Numbered from the stretch's first letter, positions 26,141 to 35,500 are shown. The stretch is 64,000 nucleotides of DNA from Gordonia bronchialis DSM 43247 (GCF_000024785.1 NC_013441.1:4712001-4776000), one strand, 5' to 3'. The notes: generated from the letters alone by a model not told the origin. Program-made: numbers and translations.

Positions 26141-27232
26141 TCAGGTGCTGGACCGGGTGTAGGCAGCGGCGCGCACCACATCGTCGTCCTCCAGTCCAGC
26201 TCCTATTGCTCCGCCCACGGTGGCCAGGCTGGCGGTGAGCCAGCTGATCTTCGCGTAGTCCAAAGCGTTCACTGGGTGACCGGCGATACCGGCCAGTACC
26301 TGCTCGTCGATGAGCAGCAGCGCGCCGACCCAGGACAGGATGAATAAGCCGAGGTAGAACACCACAACCCCGATGGCCACGGTCGCGGTGGTGGCCAAAT
26401 TGAACAGGATCACCTGCTCACGTTGGGCTCGCCGCCGCGGGCGCTCCCACAAGTCGGCTCCCAGGATCAGGGTGGCACCCACCGCCCCGATCGCCATCAC
26501 CGCCAGCAGGACCAGGCGCACCGGCCCGTAGGCCATGGCCAGTACCCATAGGTCCGAGGCCACCAATGTCAGCATGCCGGTGGCCACTGCCCCGACCAGC
26601 GCCCGGGAGAGCCGGGCCACGAAGGCCCAAGGCTGGTTGGCGCGGATCATGCCCAGCAGCAACCGCACGTTGCCGCTCAGCACTCGGGCCGTGAACTGCA
26701 CGACGTTGTCGTCCGGGCGTTCGTCGAGATCGGTGGACAGCTGGTGGGCTCTTCGAGCAAGATCCCGCTGGGCGTTGGGGTCTTCGGCGTCGTAGCCCAG
26801 GAGCTGCCCGACCACGTGCACGGTGGTCTCTTGCACCTTCTGCCGCACGTGCACGGGTCCCAGGGTTGGGACGGAGACCAGTCCTACCCCGTGCACGGGG
26901 CTGAGCTGGGTGAGCACCGGACGTCGGCCGGTCTTCAGGGGGATCTCGGTGAGCACCACGGCCAAATCCCAGTTCTCCTCCAGCACGCGGTTTCGGGCCG
27001 CCTCCAGCAGGTCCAAGGTCTCGGTGGGTGGATCGACCAGCCGGTCTTCGGCCATCTTCAGTTGCCAGCGCACTCCCGGATACCGCTGCACCAAAATCTT
27101 GCGCACCGAGGTGGTGACCTCGGGGCCGAGCACCGCACTCAGGGATGGTGAGACCACCAGGCCGATGAGCAGCTCGGCATCGGAAGGGGGTTCGGCAGGA
27201 TCGGCGGTGGATCGGCAACGCTTAGCAGTCAC
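26141..27232 (-). CDS. multi-pass membrane protein of the repeat module (copy A)
   Basis: A protein of about 363 residues. The soluble N-terminal half has LLIGLVVSPSLSAVLGPEV and DLAVVLTEIPLKTGRRPVLTQL. The second half has four predicted helices (LVGAVATGMLTLVASDLWVL; LVLLAVMAIGAVGATLIL; NLATTATVAIGVVVFYLGL; and the next, ending LLLI) and a conserved-looking end (GAIGAGLEDDDVVRAAAY). No known family is recognised. GTG 27232 was chosen because a paralogue at 43788-44886 starts with the same VTA sequence; the frame stays open far upstream without support. Three related copies around the stress island suggest it travels with it. Confidence 0.75.
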   Translation of the reverse strand: MTAKRCRSTADPAEPPSDAELLIGLVVSPSLSAVLGPEVTTSVRKILVQRYPGVRWQLKMAEDRLVDPPTETLDLLEAARNRVLEENWDLAVVLTEIPLKTGRRPVLTQLSPVHGVGLVSVPTLGPVHVRQKVQETTVHVVGQLLGYDAEDPNAQRDLARRAHQLSTDLDERPDDNVVQFTARVLSGNVRLLLGMIRANQPWAFVARLSRALVGAVATGMLTLVASDLWVLAMAYGPVRLVLLAVMAIGAVGATLILGADLWERPRRRAQREQVILFNLATTATVAIGVVVFYLGLFILSWVGALLLIDEQVLAGIAGHPVNALDYAKISWLTASLATVGGAIGAGLEDDDVVRAAAYTRSST

Positions 27233-27726
27233 CGCTCCATGGTGAGGCAACCACGGGCCGATTGCCACTGGCTCGATGGAGCCCCAAGGTTTCGTGCAGC
27301 ACCGCGGGCCGGATTCGGTGGTCGCCTCGATCCCGGAAAGAGCGGTGCTGCTCACTGCGAAATCCTCTCCCCGCCGACGCCGCCAGCGCGAAGACATCAC
27401 AGCCAGCGGGCCCGGGACCTGCCGGTGTCGAGGACGGCTTCTCGATGATGCTGCAGTGACGGATCGGTTGAAGTGCTTCGGCGGTGTGGGAGCAGTGATC
27501 AGCGTGGGGCCGGTCGATTCCGTTCGGACAGGTGATGCATCGACTGCCCAGCGGCAGGTGCGGTACTGATGCGGGGGTACCCGGTGCAGGGGTGTCAAGG
27601 CCCAGCTCCGAAGACGGCAAGCCGGGCACGTGAAAGGCGAATTATGGCCCGCCGCAACCCGAGCGGGAAGGCATGTGTGGCACGAGGCGCCGAAGACGGG
27701 CCGGGCGTTTACTGCAGAGATAAAAG

Positions 27727-28391
27727 GTGGGCATCAGCGGTTGCCGGTGGCGTTCGTCCCGCTCAGCGCCGGCATCACGTTGAAGGGTCTGAACCAGCAG
27801 ATCCTGCGGTTCTACGGCCACCCCGCCATCGACCGGGCGTCGACCTCCAAGCTGGGTGCGTTGGCCGTCGACTGTGTCACCAGCTGCGAAACCCGGTTGG
27901 TCGTGCTCGACGACCTGCACTTCGTGGACTTCAAGCATCGCAACGGCATCGAGGTGTCCAACCACCTCAAGGGTCTGGCCAACGAGATGGCGGCGACGTT
28001 CGTCTACGTCGGAGTTCAGCTCGCCGAGAAGCGGTTCTTCGATGAAGGGCAGCTCGGGGAACAGGCCGCCTACGCGCAGACCAGCCGCCGTGCCACCCGC
28101 TGCCCGGTCGCCCCGTTCGCGGTCGATACCGATCCGGGGCTGCGGAGTTGGATCAGCCTGCTCCGCACGTTGGAGGGGCACATCAAGTTGGCCGACGCCC
28201 ACGAGGGGATGCTCGTCGTGCAGGCGAAGGTGTTGCACCGGCGCACCCAGGGCCGGATAGCGTCGCTGACCAACCTCATCGACCGCGTCTGCTACCTGGC
28301 GATCGCCTCCGGCTCCGAGACGATCACCCCGGAGTTGATCGCCGCGACCACCATCGACAATGCCGGCGAATCCGCCGCCCGCACGGCCTGA
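27727..28391 (+). pseudogene. tnsC: TnsC/TniB-like ATPase, 3' fragment
   Basis: This is the continuation of the split ATPase. The coding similarity begins at GHQRLPVAFVPLSAGITLKGL and includes Walker B (TRLVVLDDLHFVDF), sensor 1 (AATFVYVGVQLAE) and the C-terminal lid helices, ending ESAARTA. In intact relatives GHxRLPV directly follows the RRYGP segment that ends the 5' fragment, so the insertion removed little or nothing. The open frame starting at 27630 includes inserted DNA and is not the true start. Confidence 0.82.
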
Positions 28392-29252
28392 CCCACACCT
28401 TCCACCGCGCCCCCGGCGGCGCGGCTGAGGCCGATTCCCGGCGGTTACGACATCGACCGCTGGCCGATCACCGTCCCGATCCGCCCCGGCGAGGCCATCC
28501 CCGGATGGCTGCTGCATTTCGCCTCCCGGTACCAGCTGTCTCCGGCGCAGTTGTTGCGGGAGTTCGGCTTCACTTCCCGGCCCGCCACCGTCGACCGTGT
28601 ACTGGACCAGGTCGCCGAGTGCTCGCGGGAGATCACCTGGTGCCTCGGCCTCGCGCCGCGGGCCTTGTCGCCGGCATTGTGTGGTTGGCCGGCCGAGGCC
28701 TCGCTCGGCCGCTACCTCGCGCACCGCCGCGGGATCCGGCACCACTTCAGCGGGTCCCGGTTTTGTCCACGGTGTCTCGCCGAGCCGGACTGCATCTGGC
28801 AGAGGCAATGGGCGCACCCGTTGCTTCCGATCTGCCTGCGGCACCGACTGCGGTTGCAGACCCGGTGTCCCGGTTGCGGGCAGGTGCCATTCTCCGACAC
28901 CACCTGGCTCGGCAGCCACGGCCCGCCATGGCACTGCCCCCAACGGTGTCCGCGCGAGAGCGCCGATCGGAAGGTGCGTCCGTTCTGCCGGCACGACTTG
29001 CGCGACGCCACCGTAATCGAGGCCAACGACGACCTGTGCACGGCTCAGCGGTATCTGACCGCGCTGGCCGAGGCCACCGACATCGACGATCCCACCTCCC
29101 GATACGACAGGACGGCCGCGACGACCCGATTCGAGGCCTTCTGCGACCTCGCCGCCGACAAAGTCGGCATCGAGGCCTCGTCACCCTCGGCGCCCATCAG
29201 GAGCGTCAGCAAATCCGATGAGCACAGGACAGTCCACCCAGTTCGTGGCTGA
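28392..29252 (+). CDS. tniQ: TniQ-like target-selection protein, start unclear
   Basis: A zinc-finger protein of up to 286 residues, in the same frame as tnsC and separated from it only by the TGA. Recognisable sequence starts at RPIPGGYDIDRWPITVPIRP and includes WLLHFASRYQLSPAQLLREFG, then the TniQ zinc signature FCPRCLAEPDCIWQRQW with LPICLRHRLRLQTRCPGCG. TniQ/TnsD proteins recognise the insertion target and recruit TnsC. No ATG, GTG or TTG lies between the tnsC stop and the homology, so an indel or a non-standard start is likely. The protein is at the short end of the family, so its C-terminus may be truncated. Confidence 0.75.
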   Translation, partial: PTPSTAPPAARLRPIPGGYDIDRWPITVPIRPGEAIPGWLLHFASRYQLSPAQLLREFGFTSRPATVDRVLDQVAECSREITWCLGLAPRALSPALCGWPAEASLGRYLAHRRGIRHHFSGSRFCPRCLAEPDCIWQRQWAHPLLPICLRHRLRLQTRCPGCGQVPFSDTTWLGSHGPPWHCPQRCPRESADRKVRPFCRHDLRDATVIEANDDLCTAQRYLTALAEATDIDDPTSRYDRTAATTRFEAFCDLAADKVGIEASSPSAPIRSVSKSDEHRTVHPVRG

Positions 29253-29267
29253 CCCGAAGTTGAAGTT
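29249..29267. mobile_element. candidate right-end site of the Tn7-like element
   Basis: CTGACCCGAAGTTGAAGTT resembles the reverse complement of the left-end repeats (CTGACACGAAATTGAGAAA), as expected for inverted transposon ends. It lies at the end of tniQ. A second weaker similarity follows at 29268-29290 in the opposite orientation. The true terminus is not resolved. Confidence 0.4.
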
Positions 29268-29405
29268 GGTATTCCCAATTTTGTGTCCCAAGGACACGCG
29301 GACGGTAATGCTCCTCAACGCCTGCGATACCCGCAACGCTGCGGGCCGGACCGCCCGCAACACAGATCCCGCCCGCCCCGTTTTGGTCGTTCTTGGAATA
29401 GTCGT

Positions 29406-30422
29406 TCAGCTGGCGGGGCGGTCTGTCACTGTGACCGAGATCTGCTGGGTCTCGCCACCGCGGAGCACGGTCAAATCGACTCGATCGCCCGGGTCGAGGG
29501 CACGGAGCGCCGCGATGAAGTCCTCCGCCGACTCGATGTCGTGGCCGTTGACCGCGGTGATGACATCGCCCGGCCGGATACCCGCCGTCGCAGCCGGACC
29601 GAGCGGGACGACCTCGAGGACGACGGCACCGCTGGTGCGGTCGACTGCCAGTTGTTCGGCGATCTGCGGGCTCAGCGTGCCGGGCTGAATGCCGACGTAC
29701 GCATGCCGGGCAGTTCCCGAGGCCAGCAGTTGGTCTGCGACGTCGACGACATTCGCCGCGGGGATGGCGAAGCCCAGAGCCACCGCACCCGCCGACGGGG
29801 GAATGTAGGCCTGGCTCATCCCCACGACCCGCCCTTGTCCGTCGATCAGGGCACCCCCGGAGTTACCCGGCGAGATCGCGGCGTCGGTCTGGATCAGGTC
29901 GACCAGCGGCGCCCCGGTGGAAGCCGACCCGGGGATCTGACGGTGCAATCCTGAGATGATGCCCGAGGTGACCGTGGCCTCGAACCCCAGCGGACTGCCC
30001 ACGACTACGGCGAGCGCGCCGACCTCTGGCAACGCTGTCTCGAACGTCGCCGCAGTCAGATCCGTGCGGTCCGCTTGAAGGACCGCGACGTCGGTCACAC
30101 GATCGACGGCCCGCACGTTCGCGGACACCTGTTGCCCGTCCGCGAAGGCCACACTCACCTGCCGGGCACCCTCGACCACGTGGGCGTTGGTGACGACGGT
30201 GCCGTCGGTCTTGTAGACGATGCCGCTGCCCACACCGGACCCGGTAAGCACGGTGACAACCGAGGCCTCCACCTGCCGGACCAGTGCCGGCAGGTCTACG
30301 GCAGGTCCCGCTGAGGGCGTCGAGGTGGTGGGAGCCGAGGCGCCGCATCCCGCGAGGAGGAGGACCACGATCGCGACCAGCGGCACCCAGATCGAGGAAC
30401 GTACGGTCGACGGTACGCGCAT
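29406..30422 (-). CDS. HtrA/DegP-type (S1C) serine protease lipoprotein with PDZ domain
   Basis: A 338-residue protein with a lipobox signal (VAIVVLLLAGCGAS), so it is anchored outside the membrane. The trypsin-like domain has His in VVTNAHVVEG, Asp in DRVTDVAVLQ and Ser in AISPGNSGGALIDG. A C-terminal PDZ domain follows (VVPLGPAATAGIRPGDVITAVNGHDI). It should degrade or refold damaged envelope proteins. It is divergent from the dnaK operon across an 841-bp spacer and appears to be part of the same protein-quality-control island. Compared with chromosomal mycobacterial PepD/HtrA it lacks a large cytoplasmic region. Confidence 0.9.
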   Translation of the reverse strand: MRVPSTVRSSIWVPLVAIVVLLLAGCGASAPTTSTPSAGPAVDLPALVRQVEASVVTVLTGSGVGSGIVYKTDGTVVTNAHVVEGARQVSVAFADGQQVSANVRAVDRVTDVAVLQADRTDLTAATFETALPEVGALAVVVGSPLGFEATVTSGIISGLHRQIPGSASTGAPLVDLIQTDAAISPGNSGGALIDGQGRVVGMSQAYIPPSAGAVALGFAIPAANVVDVADQLLASGTARHAYVGIQPGTLSPQIAEQLAVDRTSGAVVLEVVPLGPAATAGIRPGDVITAVNGHDIESAEDFIAALRALDPGDRVDLTVLRGGETQQISVTVTDRPAS

Positions 30423-31263
30423 CAGCCACCACCTCCGTGAGGAATCGGTCTCCTACTTGCACCTGCCGCGAGCGGGCCCACCCGATCAACATACCCCCGG
30501 CGGCGCCCGAGACCGGTCACCGAACCGCTTCGATGCACCCAGGCAACCGGCATCGACGAACGGCAGCGCGCATGCTCCACCACTGAGGGCCGAGATGCTT
30601 CGTATCTTGTTGCGCTGCCAACTTTTCATACAATTCTAATCTGGAGCGTCTCCGATTCGGTTGCCGCCCAGTGGAATCCGGTGGGCATGGCTCCAGTGGA
30701 TGGATAAACCGACCGTTCGGAAAATGGATTTCTCCCGCCGGTTCTCTCGGCGCCAGGAACTTGTCGTTCCGCCATCGAGCACCTGCTCCTGTACGTGAGC
30801 ATGAAGGAACGGCTATTGCCAGCGTGTCAGCGACTGTACTGTCATTGCGGAATTCGCTTCCCGCTTTCGACTTGTGCGGGCCTTGCCACTCACCGCGTCG
30901 GCTGCGATGATGACTGCATCGGGAGTTCTACTCGTGGACGCACCGCAGTAGTGGCCGGTACCCGGAGTTGCGTGTACCGGTCGCCTCGAGCGGGTTCCGG
31001 CGGACATCTATGCCCAGGGCAGGTATGGACGCCATTGCGCCTCTATTGTCGACGCCCGATAGGCGAATTTGCGTCGACCCCCGACAAGGGTTAGCGTCAT
31101 TTCAGTGATTGCAAGCCAGGACTGTCGATAGGCGAATTGTGTTGACAGCCCGAAGGCGGATGAAGAACTCGCATTGCGGTTGGGCCGTTCGTGAGCCCAA
31201 CCGGTTGACCGACGGCCGGGCCGTAGGCTCGGCGAAACCCCGCAACATCGACGCCGAGGGGGC
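30423..31263. other. 841-bp divergent spacer upstream of the stress operon
   Basis: No convincing gene was found. The spacer lies between the divergent protease and the dnaK operon and should contain both promoters. Two repeat structures near its right end (31048-31078 and 31122-31148) are listed separately. No CIRCE and no HAIR (CTTGAGT-N7-ACTCAAG) element was seen. Confidence 0.7.
31048..31148. promoter_or_regulatory. paired regulatory repeats upstream of the stress operon
   Basis: CGATAGGCGAATT occurs twice in direct orientation, at 31057-31069 and 31126-31138. Each copy sits inside an inverted repeat: GTCGACGC/GCGTCGAC for the first and CTGTCGA/TTGACAG for the second. The second overlaps a TTGACA that could be a -35 box. 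This looks like a duplicated operator or RNA hairpin 119-216 bp ahead of the first gene. Confidence 0.5.
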
Positions 31264-31266
31264 GTG

Positions 31267-31770
31267 ATGTCAGAGTCCAGTGGCGGAACCTCCGCCGTAA
31301 GTCCACACCCACCTGCTCGCCAGGTGATTGCGACATTCGACACCTATGCCGACGCCGAGAGCGCCGTCGACTACCTCTCCGACCAGCATTTCACGGTAGA
31401 CAAACTGGCCATCGTCGGTCGCGACATCGAGCTGGTCGAGCAGATCGTCGGCCGATTGAACTACGGCTGGGCCGCTCTGCGCGGCGCCGCCGCGGGCGCG
31501 CTGACGGGTGCGCTGTTCGGCTGGATCTTCGGGTTACTCGATTGGGTCCAGCCGCTGCTCACGGGCCTCGCGCTCGCCTTCTACGGGTTAGTATTCGGTG
31601 CCGTTGTGGGCGCCCTGCTCGGCCTGCTCATGTATGCGCTGCAGGGCGGCCGGCGCGACTTCACCTCAATCCAGTCATTACAACCACGTCACTACGAAGT
31701 CCTCGCCGATGTCGAGGTCGCGGACGAAGCCGTCCGCTTGCTCACCGGCCGGACCGATCGAAAGGAATGA
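31267..31770 (+). CDS. general-stress membrane protein (YflT/GSP17M-like domain)
   Basis: A 167-residue protein and the first gene of the stress operon. The N-terminal domain (VIATFDTYADAESAVDYLSDQHFTVDKLAIVGRD) matches the general-stress 17M/YflT-like fold. A glycine/alanine-rich double membrane hairpin follows (LRGAAAGALTGALFGWIFGLL and FGAVVGALLGLLMYALQ), and the C-terminus has a short HYEVLADVEVADEAVRLL segment. Such proteins are induced by stress in Gram-positives but lack a defined activity. A GAGGGGG ribosome site supports ATG 31267 (GTG 31264 is possible). The stop is 3 bp before dnaK, so the two are cotranscribed. Confidence 0.82.
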   Translation: MSESSGGTSAVSPHPPARQVIATFDTYADAESAVDYLSDQHFTVDKLAIVGRDIELVEQIVGRLNYGWAALRGAAAGALTGALFGWIFGLLDWVQPLLTGLALAFYGLVFGAVVGALLGLLMYALQGGRRDFTSIQSLQPRHYEVLADVEVADEAVRLLTGRTDRKE

Positions 31771-31773
31771 GTC

Positions 31774-33657
31774 ATGGCGACTGCTGTGGGTATAGACCTG
31801 GGCACCACCAACTCGGTCATCGCAAGCTGGCAAGGCGGCGAGCCGGTGGTGATCTCCAATGTCGAGGGAGCGCGGACGACGCCGTCGGTGGTGGCGTTCA
31901 CCGAGAGCGGCGAGCGCCTGGTGGGTCAGCTTGCCCGACGGCAGGCGATCCTGAACCCGAAGGGCACGATCTACTCGGCGAAACGCTTCATCGGACGTCA
32001 TTACGACGAGATCTCCGAGGAGGCCAAAGCGGTCAGCTTCGACGTCGTGCCGGGTGACAACGGTGAGGCCCGATTCGACGTGCGGGGAAAGAAGTACGCA
32101 CCGGAGGAGATCAGTGCCCTCGTGCTGCGCAAGCTCGTCGACGACGCGAGCAAGTTCCTCGGTGAGAAGGTCAAGGAAGCGGTCATCACCGTTCCGGCCT
32201 ACTTCAACGACGCGCAGCGCAACGCCACCAAAGACGCCGGCCGGATCGCTGGCCTCGAGGTCCTGCGGATCATCAACGAGCCGACCGCTGCGGCACTGGC
32301 TTACGGCATGGACAAGCAGACCCACGAGACCGTACTGGTCTTCGACCTCGGCGGCGGCACCTTCGATGTGAGTCTGCTCGATGTCGGCGAGGGAGTAGTC
32401 GAGGTTCGTTCGACGGCCGGCGACTCCCACCTCGGCGGCGACGACTTCGACCGACGCCTGGTGGACTACCTTGCCGACGAGTTCCAGCGTGCGGAGAACA
32501 TCGATCTGCGCAAGGATGCGCAGGCATTGCAGCGCCTCTTCGAGGCCGCGGAGAAAGCCAAGGTCGAGTTGTCCTCGGTAACTCAAGCCCAGGTCAACTT
32601 GCCCTTCGTCACCGCAGACGCGAACGGTCCCAAACACCTCACCACCACGATCATGCGATCGAAGTTCGAGGATCTGACGGCAGATCTGGTGGAACGCTGC
32701 CTCGGTCCGGTAAAGCAGGCAATGAGTGACGCCAAGATCACCGCCAACGACATCGACGAGGTGATCCTGGTCGGTGGTTCGACACGCATTCCGGCGGTAC
32801 AGGCACTCGTTCGCCGGCTCACCGGCGGTAAGGACCCCCACATGGGCGTCAACCCGGACGAGGTCGTGGCGCTCGGTGCCGCAGTCCAGGCGGGCGTGCT
32901 CAAAGGTGAGGTCTCCGACGTACTGTTGCTCGACGTCACCCCGCTGTCCCTCGGCGTCGAGACGCAGGGCGGGGTGATGACCAAGATCATCGAGCGCAAT
33001 ACGACGATCCCGGCCCGGCGCAGCGAAGTGTTCTCCACGGCGGAAGACAATCAGTCCGCCGTGGACGTGGTGGTGCTGCAGGGCGAACGCGAGCGGGCCG
33101 CCGACAACCGGGTGCTCGGACGGTTCCGGCTGGAAGACATCCGCCCCGCGCCACGTGGCGAGGCCCAGGTCGAAGTCACTTTCGATATCGACGCTAACGG
33201 CATCCTCAACGTCACCGCCCGCGACAAGGACACCGGCAAGGAGCAGAGCATCACGATCAGTGAGCAGGGCAACCTGGACCAGAGTGAGGTCGAGCGCATG
33301 CTTGCGGAGGCCGAACGGAACCGGGGTGAGGACGAGGAGCTGCGCAAGGCGGTCGACGCACGCAACGCGCTCGATTCGGTTGCCTACCAGGTGGAACGGC
33401 GACTCGCCGAACTCGGTGACAGTGCGCCCCCGCACGACAAGGCGCGTGCCGAGATGCTGATCGCCGACGCCAGGAAGGCTGTGAAAGACGGTGCTTCACC
33501 CGCGGAGATAGAGCCCCTGACCTCGGAGCTGCAGCAGCTGCTCTACGGGCTCGCGCCGGTCCAAGCCGGCGGCGGCGACGGACACCAGGCCGGCGGCGCA
33601 GAGGCTGCGTCGTCGGATGATGACGACGTGATCGACGCCGAGTTCGATCGAAGCTGA
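31774..33657 (+). CDS. dnaK: Hsp70 chaperone DnaK (island copy)
   Basis: A 627-residue Hsp70. The ATPase domain shows [51 protein letters not shown] and [14 protein letters not shown]. The substrate-binding domain has [20 protein letters not shown], and the tail ends [13 protein letters not shown]. It folds and protects proteins with DnaJ and GrpE, both encoded just downstream. Because an actinobacterium normally has a chromosomal dnaK-grpE-dnaJ-hspR operon elsewhere, this is probably a second, acquired copy; that inference rests on its mobile context. An AAAGGA ribosome site precedes the ATG. Confidence 0.95.
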   Translation: MATAVGIDLGTTNSVIASWQGGEPVVISNVEGARTTPSVVAFTESGERLVGQLARRQAILNPKGTIYSAKRFIGRHYDEISEEAKAVSFDVVPGDNGEARFDVRGKKYAPEEISALVLRKLVDDASKFLGEKVKEAVITVPAYFNDAQRNATKDAGRIAGLEVLRIINEPTAAALAYGMDKQTHETVLVFDLGGGTFDVSLLDVGEGVVEVRSTAGDSHLGGDDFDRRLVDYLADEFQRAENIDLRKDAQALQRLFEAAEKAKVELSSVTQAQVNLPFVTADANGPKHLTTTIMRSKFEDLTADLVERCLGPVKQAMSDAKITANDIDEVILVGGSTRIPAVQALVRRLTGGKDPHMGVNPDEVVALGAAVQAGVLKGEVSDVLLLDVTPLSLGVETQGGVMTKIIERNTTIPARRSEVFSTAEDNQSAVDVVVLQGERERAADNRVLGRFRLEDIRPAPRGEAQVEVTFDIDANGILNVTARDKDTGKEQSITISEQGNLDQSEVERMLAEAERNRGEDEELRKAVDARNALDSVAYQVERRLAELGDSAPPHDKARAEMLIADARKAVKDGASPAEIEPLTSELQQLLYGLAPVQAGGGDGHQAGGAEAASSDDDDVIDAEFDRS

Positions 33658-33665
33658 GGCACACG

Positions 33666-34190
33666 ATGGAGAGGTCTGCTGATCATTCGACGACCGAGCC
33701 GGCTACCGACGGTACCGACGGGGATCAGACCGAGACGGCGCCTGATCGCACCGACACGGGGGCCGAGTTGGCTCAACTCGAGGACCGCTGGCGCAGGGCC
33801 GTCGCAGATCTGGACAACCTGCGCAAGCGGTATTCCAAGGATCTGGATCGTGAACGCGCCGCGGAGGTGGCGAAGGTTTCCGCGGCGTGGCTGCCGGTAC
33901 TGGACAATTTGGAGCTTGCGCTGGCCCATGCGGGCAGCGATCCTCAGGCCGTCGTCGAGGGTGTGAAGGCGATCCGGGATCAGGCGGTGCAGATACTGTC
34001 ACGGTTCGGCTTCGAGCGCCACGACGAGGTCGGTGTGCCGTTCTCCCCGGAGCTCCACGAAGTGGTCAGTGTGGTGACCCAACCCGACCTTCCCTCCGGA
34101 ACCGTGATCGAGGTCTTGCGCCCGGGCTATGGAGAGGACGGGCGGCAGTTGCGTCCCGCCGCGGTGGTCGTCAGCCGCCCCGAGGGGTGA
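33666..34190 (+). CDS. grpE: nucleotide exchange factor GrpE (island copy)
   Basis: A 174-residue GrpE. An acidic disordered N-terminus (about 35 residues) precedes the coiled-coil (LEDRWRRAVADLDNLRKRYSKDL) and the head domain (VLDNLELALAH; GVKAIRDQAVQILSRFG; VIEVLRPGYGEDGRQLRPAAVVV). It dimerises through the coiled-coil and releases ADP from DnaK. It lies 8 bp after dnaK. Its 3' end is included in a 42-bp tandem duplication that separates it from the dnaJ-like gene. Confidence 0.94.
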   Translation: MERSADHSTTEPATDGTDGDQTETAPDRTDTGAELAQLEDRWRRAVADLDNLRKRYSKDLDRERAAEVAKVSAAWLPVLDNLELALAHAGSDPQAVVEGVKAIRDQAVQILSRFGFERHDEVGVPFSPELHEVVSVVTQPDLPSGTVIEVLRPGYGEDGRQLRPAAVVVSRPEG

Positions 34191-34259
34191 GCACCGATGG
34201 CGCGTGACTACTACGAACGCCCCGAGGGGTGAGCACCGATGGCGCGTGACTACTACGAA
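34176..34259. repeat. 42-bp tandem duplication at the grpE/cbpA junction
   Basis: Two identical 42-bp units (34176-34217 and 34218-34259) each contain the end of grpE, its TGA and the first seven codons of the dnaJ-like gene. The first ATG (34197) therefore opens an 11-codon ORF (MARDYYERPEG) that stops just before the real gene. Confidence 0.93.
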
Positions 34260-35174
34260 GTGCTCGGGGTTTCTCGGGGCGCCGGCACCGACGAAATCCA
34301 GCAGGCCTACCGCAAATTGGCCCGCAAGTATCACCCCGACGTGAACAAGGACCCCACTGCGGAGGACAAGTTCAAGGAGGCCAACGAGGCCTACCAGGTG
34401 TTGTCCGACCCGGACACCCGGAAACGCTACGACCGGTTCGGCGCCGACTTCCGGCGTGTGCCCGAGGACTACGACGAACGGGTCCGGGCAAGCGCCGGTG
34501 GGTACGGCGGCGGGTTCGGCGGCGGCGGGTACGGCGGTGGCGGGGGCAGACGGGTGCACTTCGGTCGCGGTGTCGGTGGCGAGGGCGGCGTCGACTTCGA
34601 GGACCTCTTCGGGCAGATGTTCGGCGGCGGTGGCGGGTACGGGCCGATTCCCGGCGCCGATCAGGAAGCGGAACTGGAACTGACCTTGGAAGAGGCGTAT
34701 CGGGGCGGCAAACGCACTCTCAGACTGGACGGACGGCAGTACGACGTCGACATTCCGGCCGGTGTCCTGGACGGCCAGCGAATCCGGCTGGCCGGGCAAG
34801 GCGGCCGGGGCAACGGCGACGCGCCGCCCGGGGATCTGTACCTCGTGGTGCGGATCAAGCCGCATCCCCGGTTCCGCGTCCAGGGCCGGGACATCTACGT
34901 CGACCTGCCCGTATCGCCCTGGGAGGCGGTCCTCGGGTCCACCGTCGTCGTTCCCACCCCGGGCGGCGAGGCGAAAGTCAAAGTGGTGCCGGGCTCGTCG
35001 ACGGGAAGGAAGCTCCGCCTGCGCGGAGAAGGAATGCCCAATCCGCGCGGCGCCAACGGCAACCTCTACGCCGAAATCAAGGTGATGGTGCCGCCGAAAC
35101 CGACAGCACGTGAACGCGAGCTGTTCGAACAGTTGGCCGCCGAATCGAACTTCGATCCGAGGAAACAGCCATGA
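34239..35174 (+). CDS. cbpA: CbpA-type DnaJ co-chaperone
   Basis: A 311-residue Hsp40 lacking the zinc-finger domain. The J domain ([19 protein letters not shown], with the HPD triad in [10 protein letters not shown]) is followed by a Gly-rich linker ([17 protein letters not shown]) and two C-terminal substrate-binding barrels ([38 protein letters not shown]). The absence of CxxCxGxG repeats and the adjacent CbpM-like gene make it a CbpA-type (class II) J protein. It stimulates DnaK ATP hydrolysis and delivers substrates. The start was set at ATG 34239 because the duplicated upstream ATG is out of use (it meets a stop after 11 codons). It overlaps cbpM by 4 bp. Confidence 0.92.
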   Translation: MARDYYEVLGVSRGAGTDEIQQAYRKLARKYHPDVNKDPTAEDKFKEANEAYQVLSDPDTRKRYDRFGADFRRVPEDYDERVRASAGGYGGGFGGGGYGGGGGRRVHFGRGVGGEGGVDFEDLFGQMFGGGGGYGPIPGADQEAELELTLEEAYRGGKRTLRLDGRQYDVDIPAGVLDGQRIRLAGQGGRGNGDAPPGDLYLVVRIKPHPRFRVQGRDIYVDLPVSPWEAVLGSTVVVPTPGGEAKVKVVPGSSTGRKLRLRGEGMPNPRGANGNLYAEIKVMVPPKPTARERELFEQLAAESNFDPRKQP

Positions 35175-35500
35175 GCACCCCCACCCCGGGCACCCAGTAC
35201 ATATTGGTTCGCCGTACCGGAATGTCGCTGGATGTCTTCGCCGAACGTACCGGGCTGCACCCCGACCTGACACGAAAGCTTGTGGCTCTCGGCCTGCTCG
35301 ACGCACGCCGCGACCCCGGCGGCGAAATATTGTTCGAACCGTCAGCAGTGGCCCACGCTGCCCGCATCCAACGGTTACGGACGGGCCTGGGCCTGAACTA
35401 CTCGGCAATCGGGCTCGTGCTCGATCTGCTGGATCGAATCGAGAAACTCGAAGCAGCGTCCCACGGAAGGAAGACACCCCCATGGACACCGGCAGTCTGA
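35171..35500 (+). CDS. cbpM: CbpM-like J-domain modulator / MerR-type regulator
   Basis: A 109-residue protein with a MerR-like winged helix ([31 protein letters not shown]) and a C-terminal helix ([19 protein letters not shown]). CbpM binds the J domain of CbpA and blocks its action on DnaK; the related HspR is a DNA-binding repressor of heat-shock operons. Gene order (directly after cbpA, 4-bp overlap) favours CbpM. It could have both roles, and it may bind the repeats upstream of the operon; this is untested. Its last 19 bp overlap the clpB start. Confidence 0.8.
   Translation: MSTPTPGTQYILVRRTGMSLDVFAERTGLHPDLTRKLVALGLLDARRDPGGEILFEPSAVAHAARIQRLRTGLGLNYSAIGLVLDLLDRIEKLEAASHGRKTPPWTPAV

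Larger units (their letters stand above)
25960..27477. repeat. 1.5-kb direct repeat module, copy A
   Basis: This segment is repeated at 42057-43575 in the same orientation, with only a handful of substitutions and a one-base length difference in a C run. It carries an IS3 transposase tail and a complete membrane-protein gene. It lies inside the split tnsC gene. Confidence 0.95.

Noticed and set aside
27233..27598. N-terminal extension of the module A membrane protein to 485 residues
   Set aside because: The extension runs past the end of the repeat into unrelated DNA, and copy B and the third homologue start at the internal GTG.
30671..30910. Plus-strand open frame in the spacer before the stress operon
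   Set aside because: Low-complexity sequence with no ribosome site or family resemblance.
30423..31263. CIRCE or HAIR heat-shock operator
   Set aside because: Neither TTAGCACTC-N9-GAGTGCTAA nor CTTGAGT-N7-ACTCAAG was found in the spacer.
31678..33435. 585-residue open frame antisense to dnaK
   Set aside because: Long antisense frames are common in high-GC genes with biased third positions; it has no family features and dnaK is certain.
35110..35481. Upstream extension of clpB by 124 codons
   Set aside because: It overlaps cbpA and cbpM in another frame; the Clp-N domain starts at ATG 35482.
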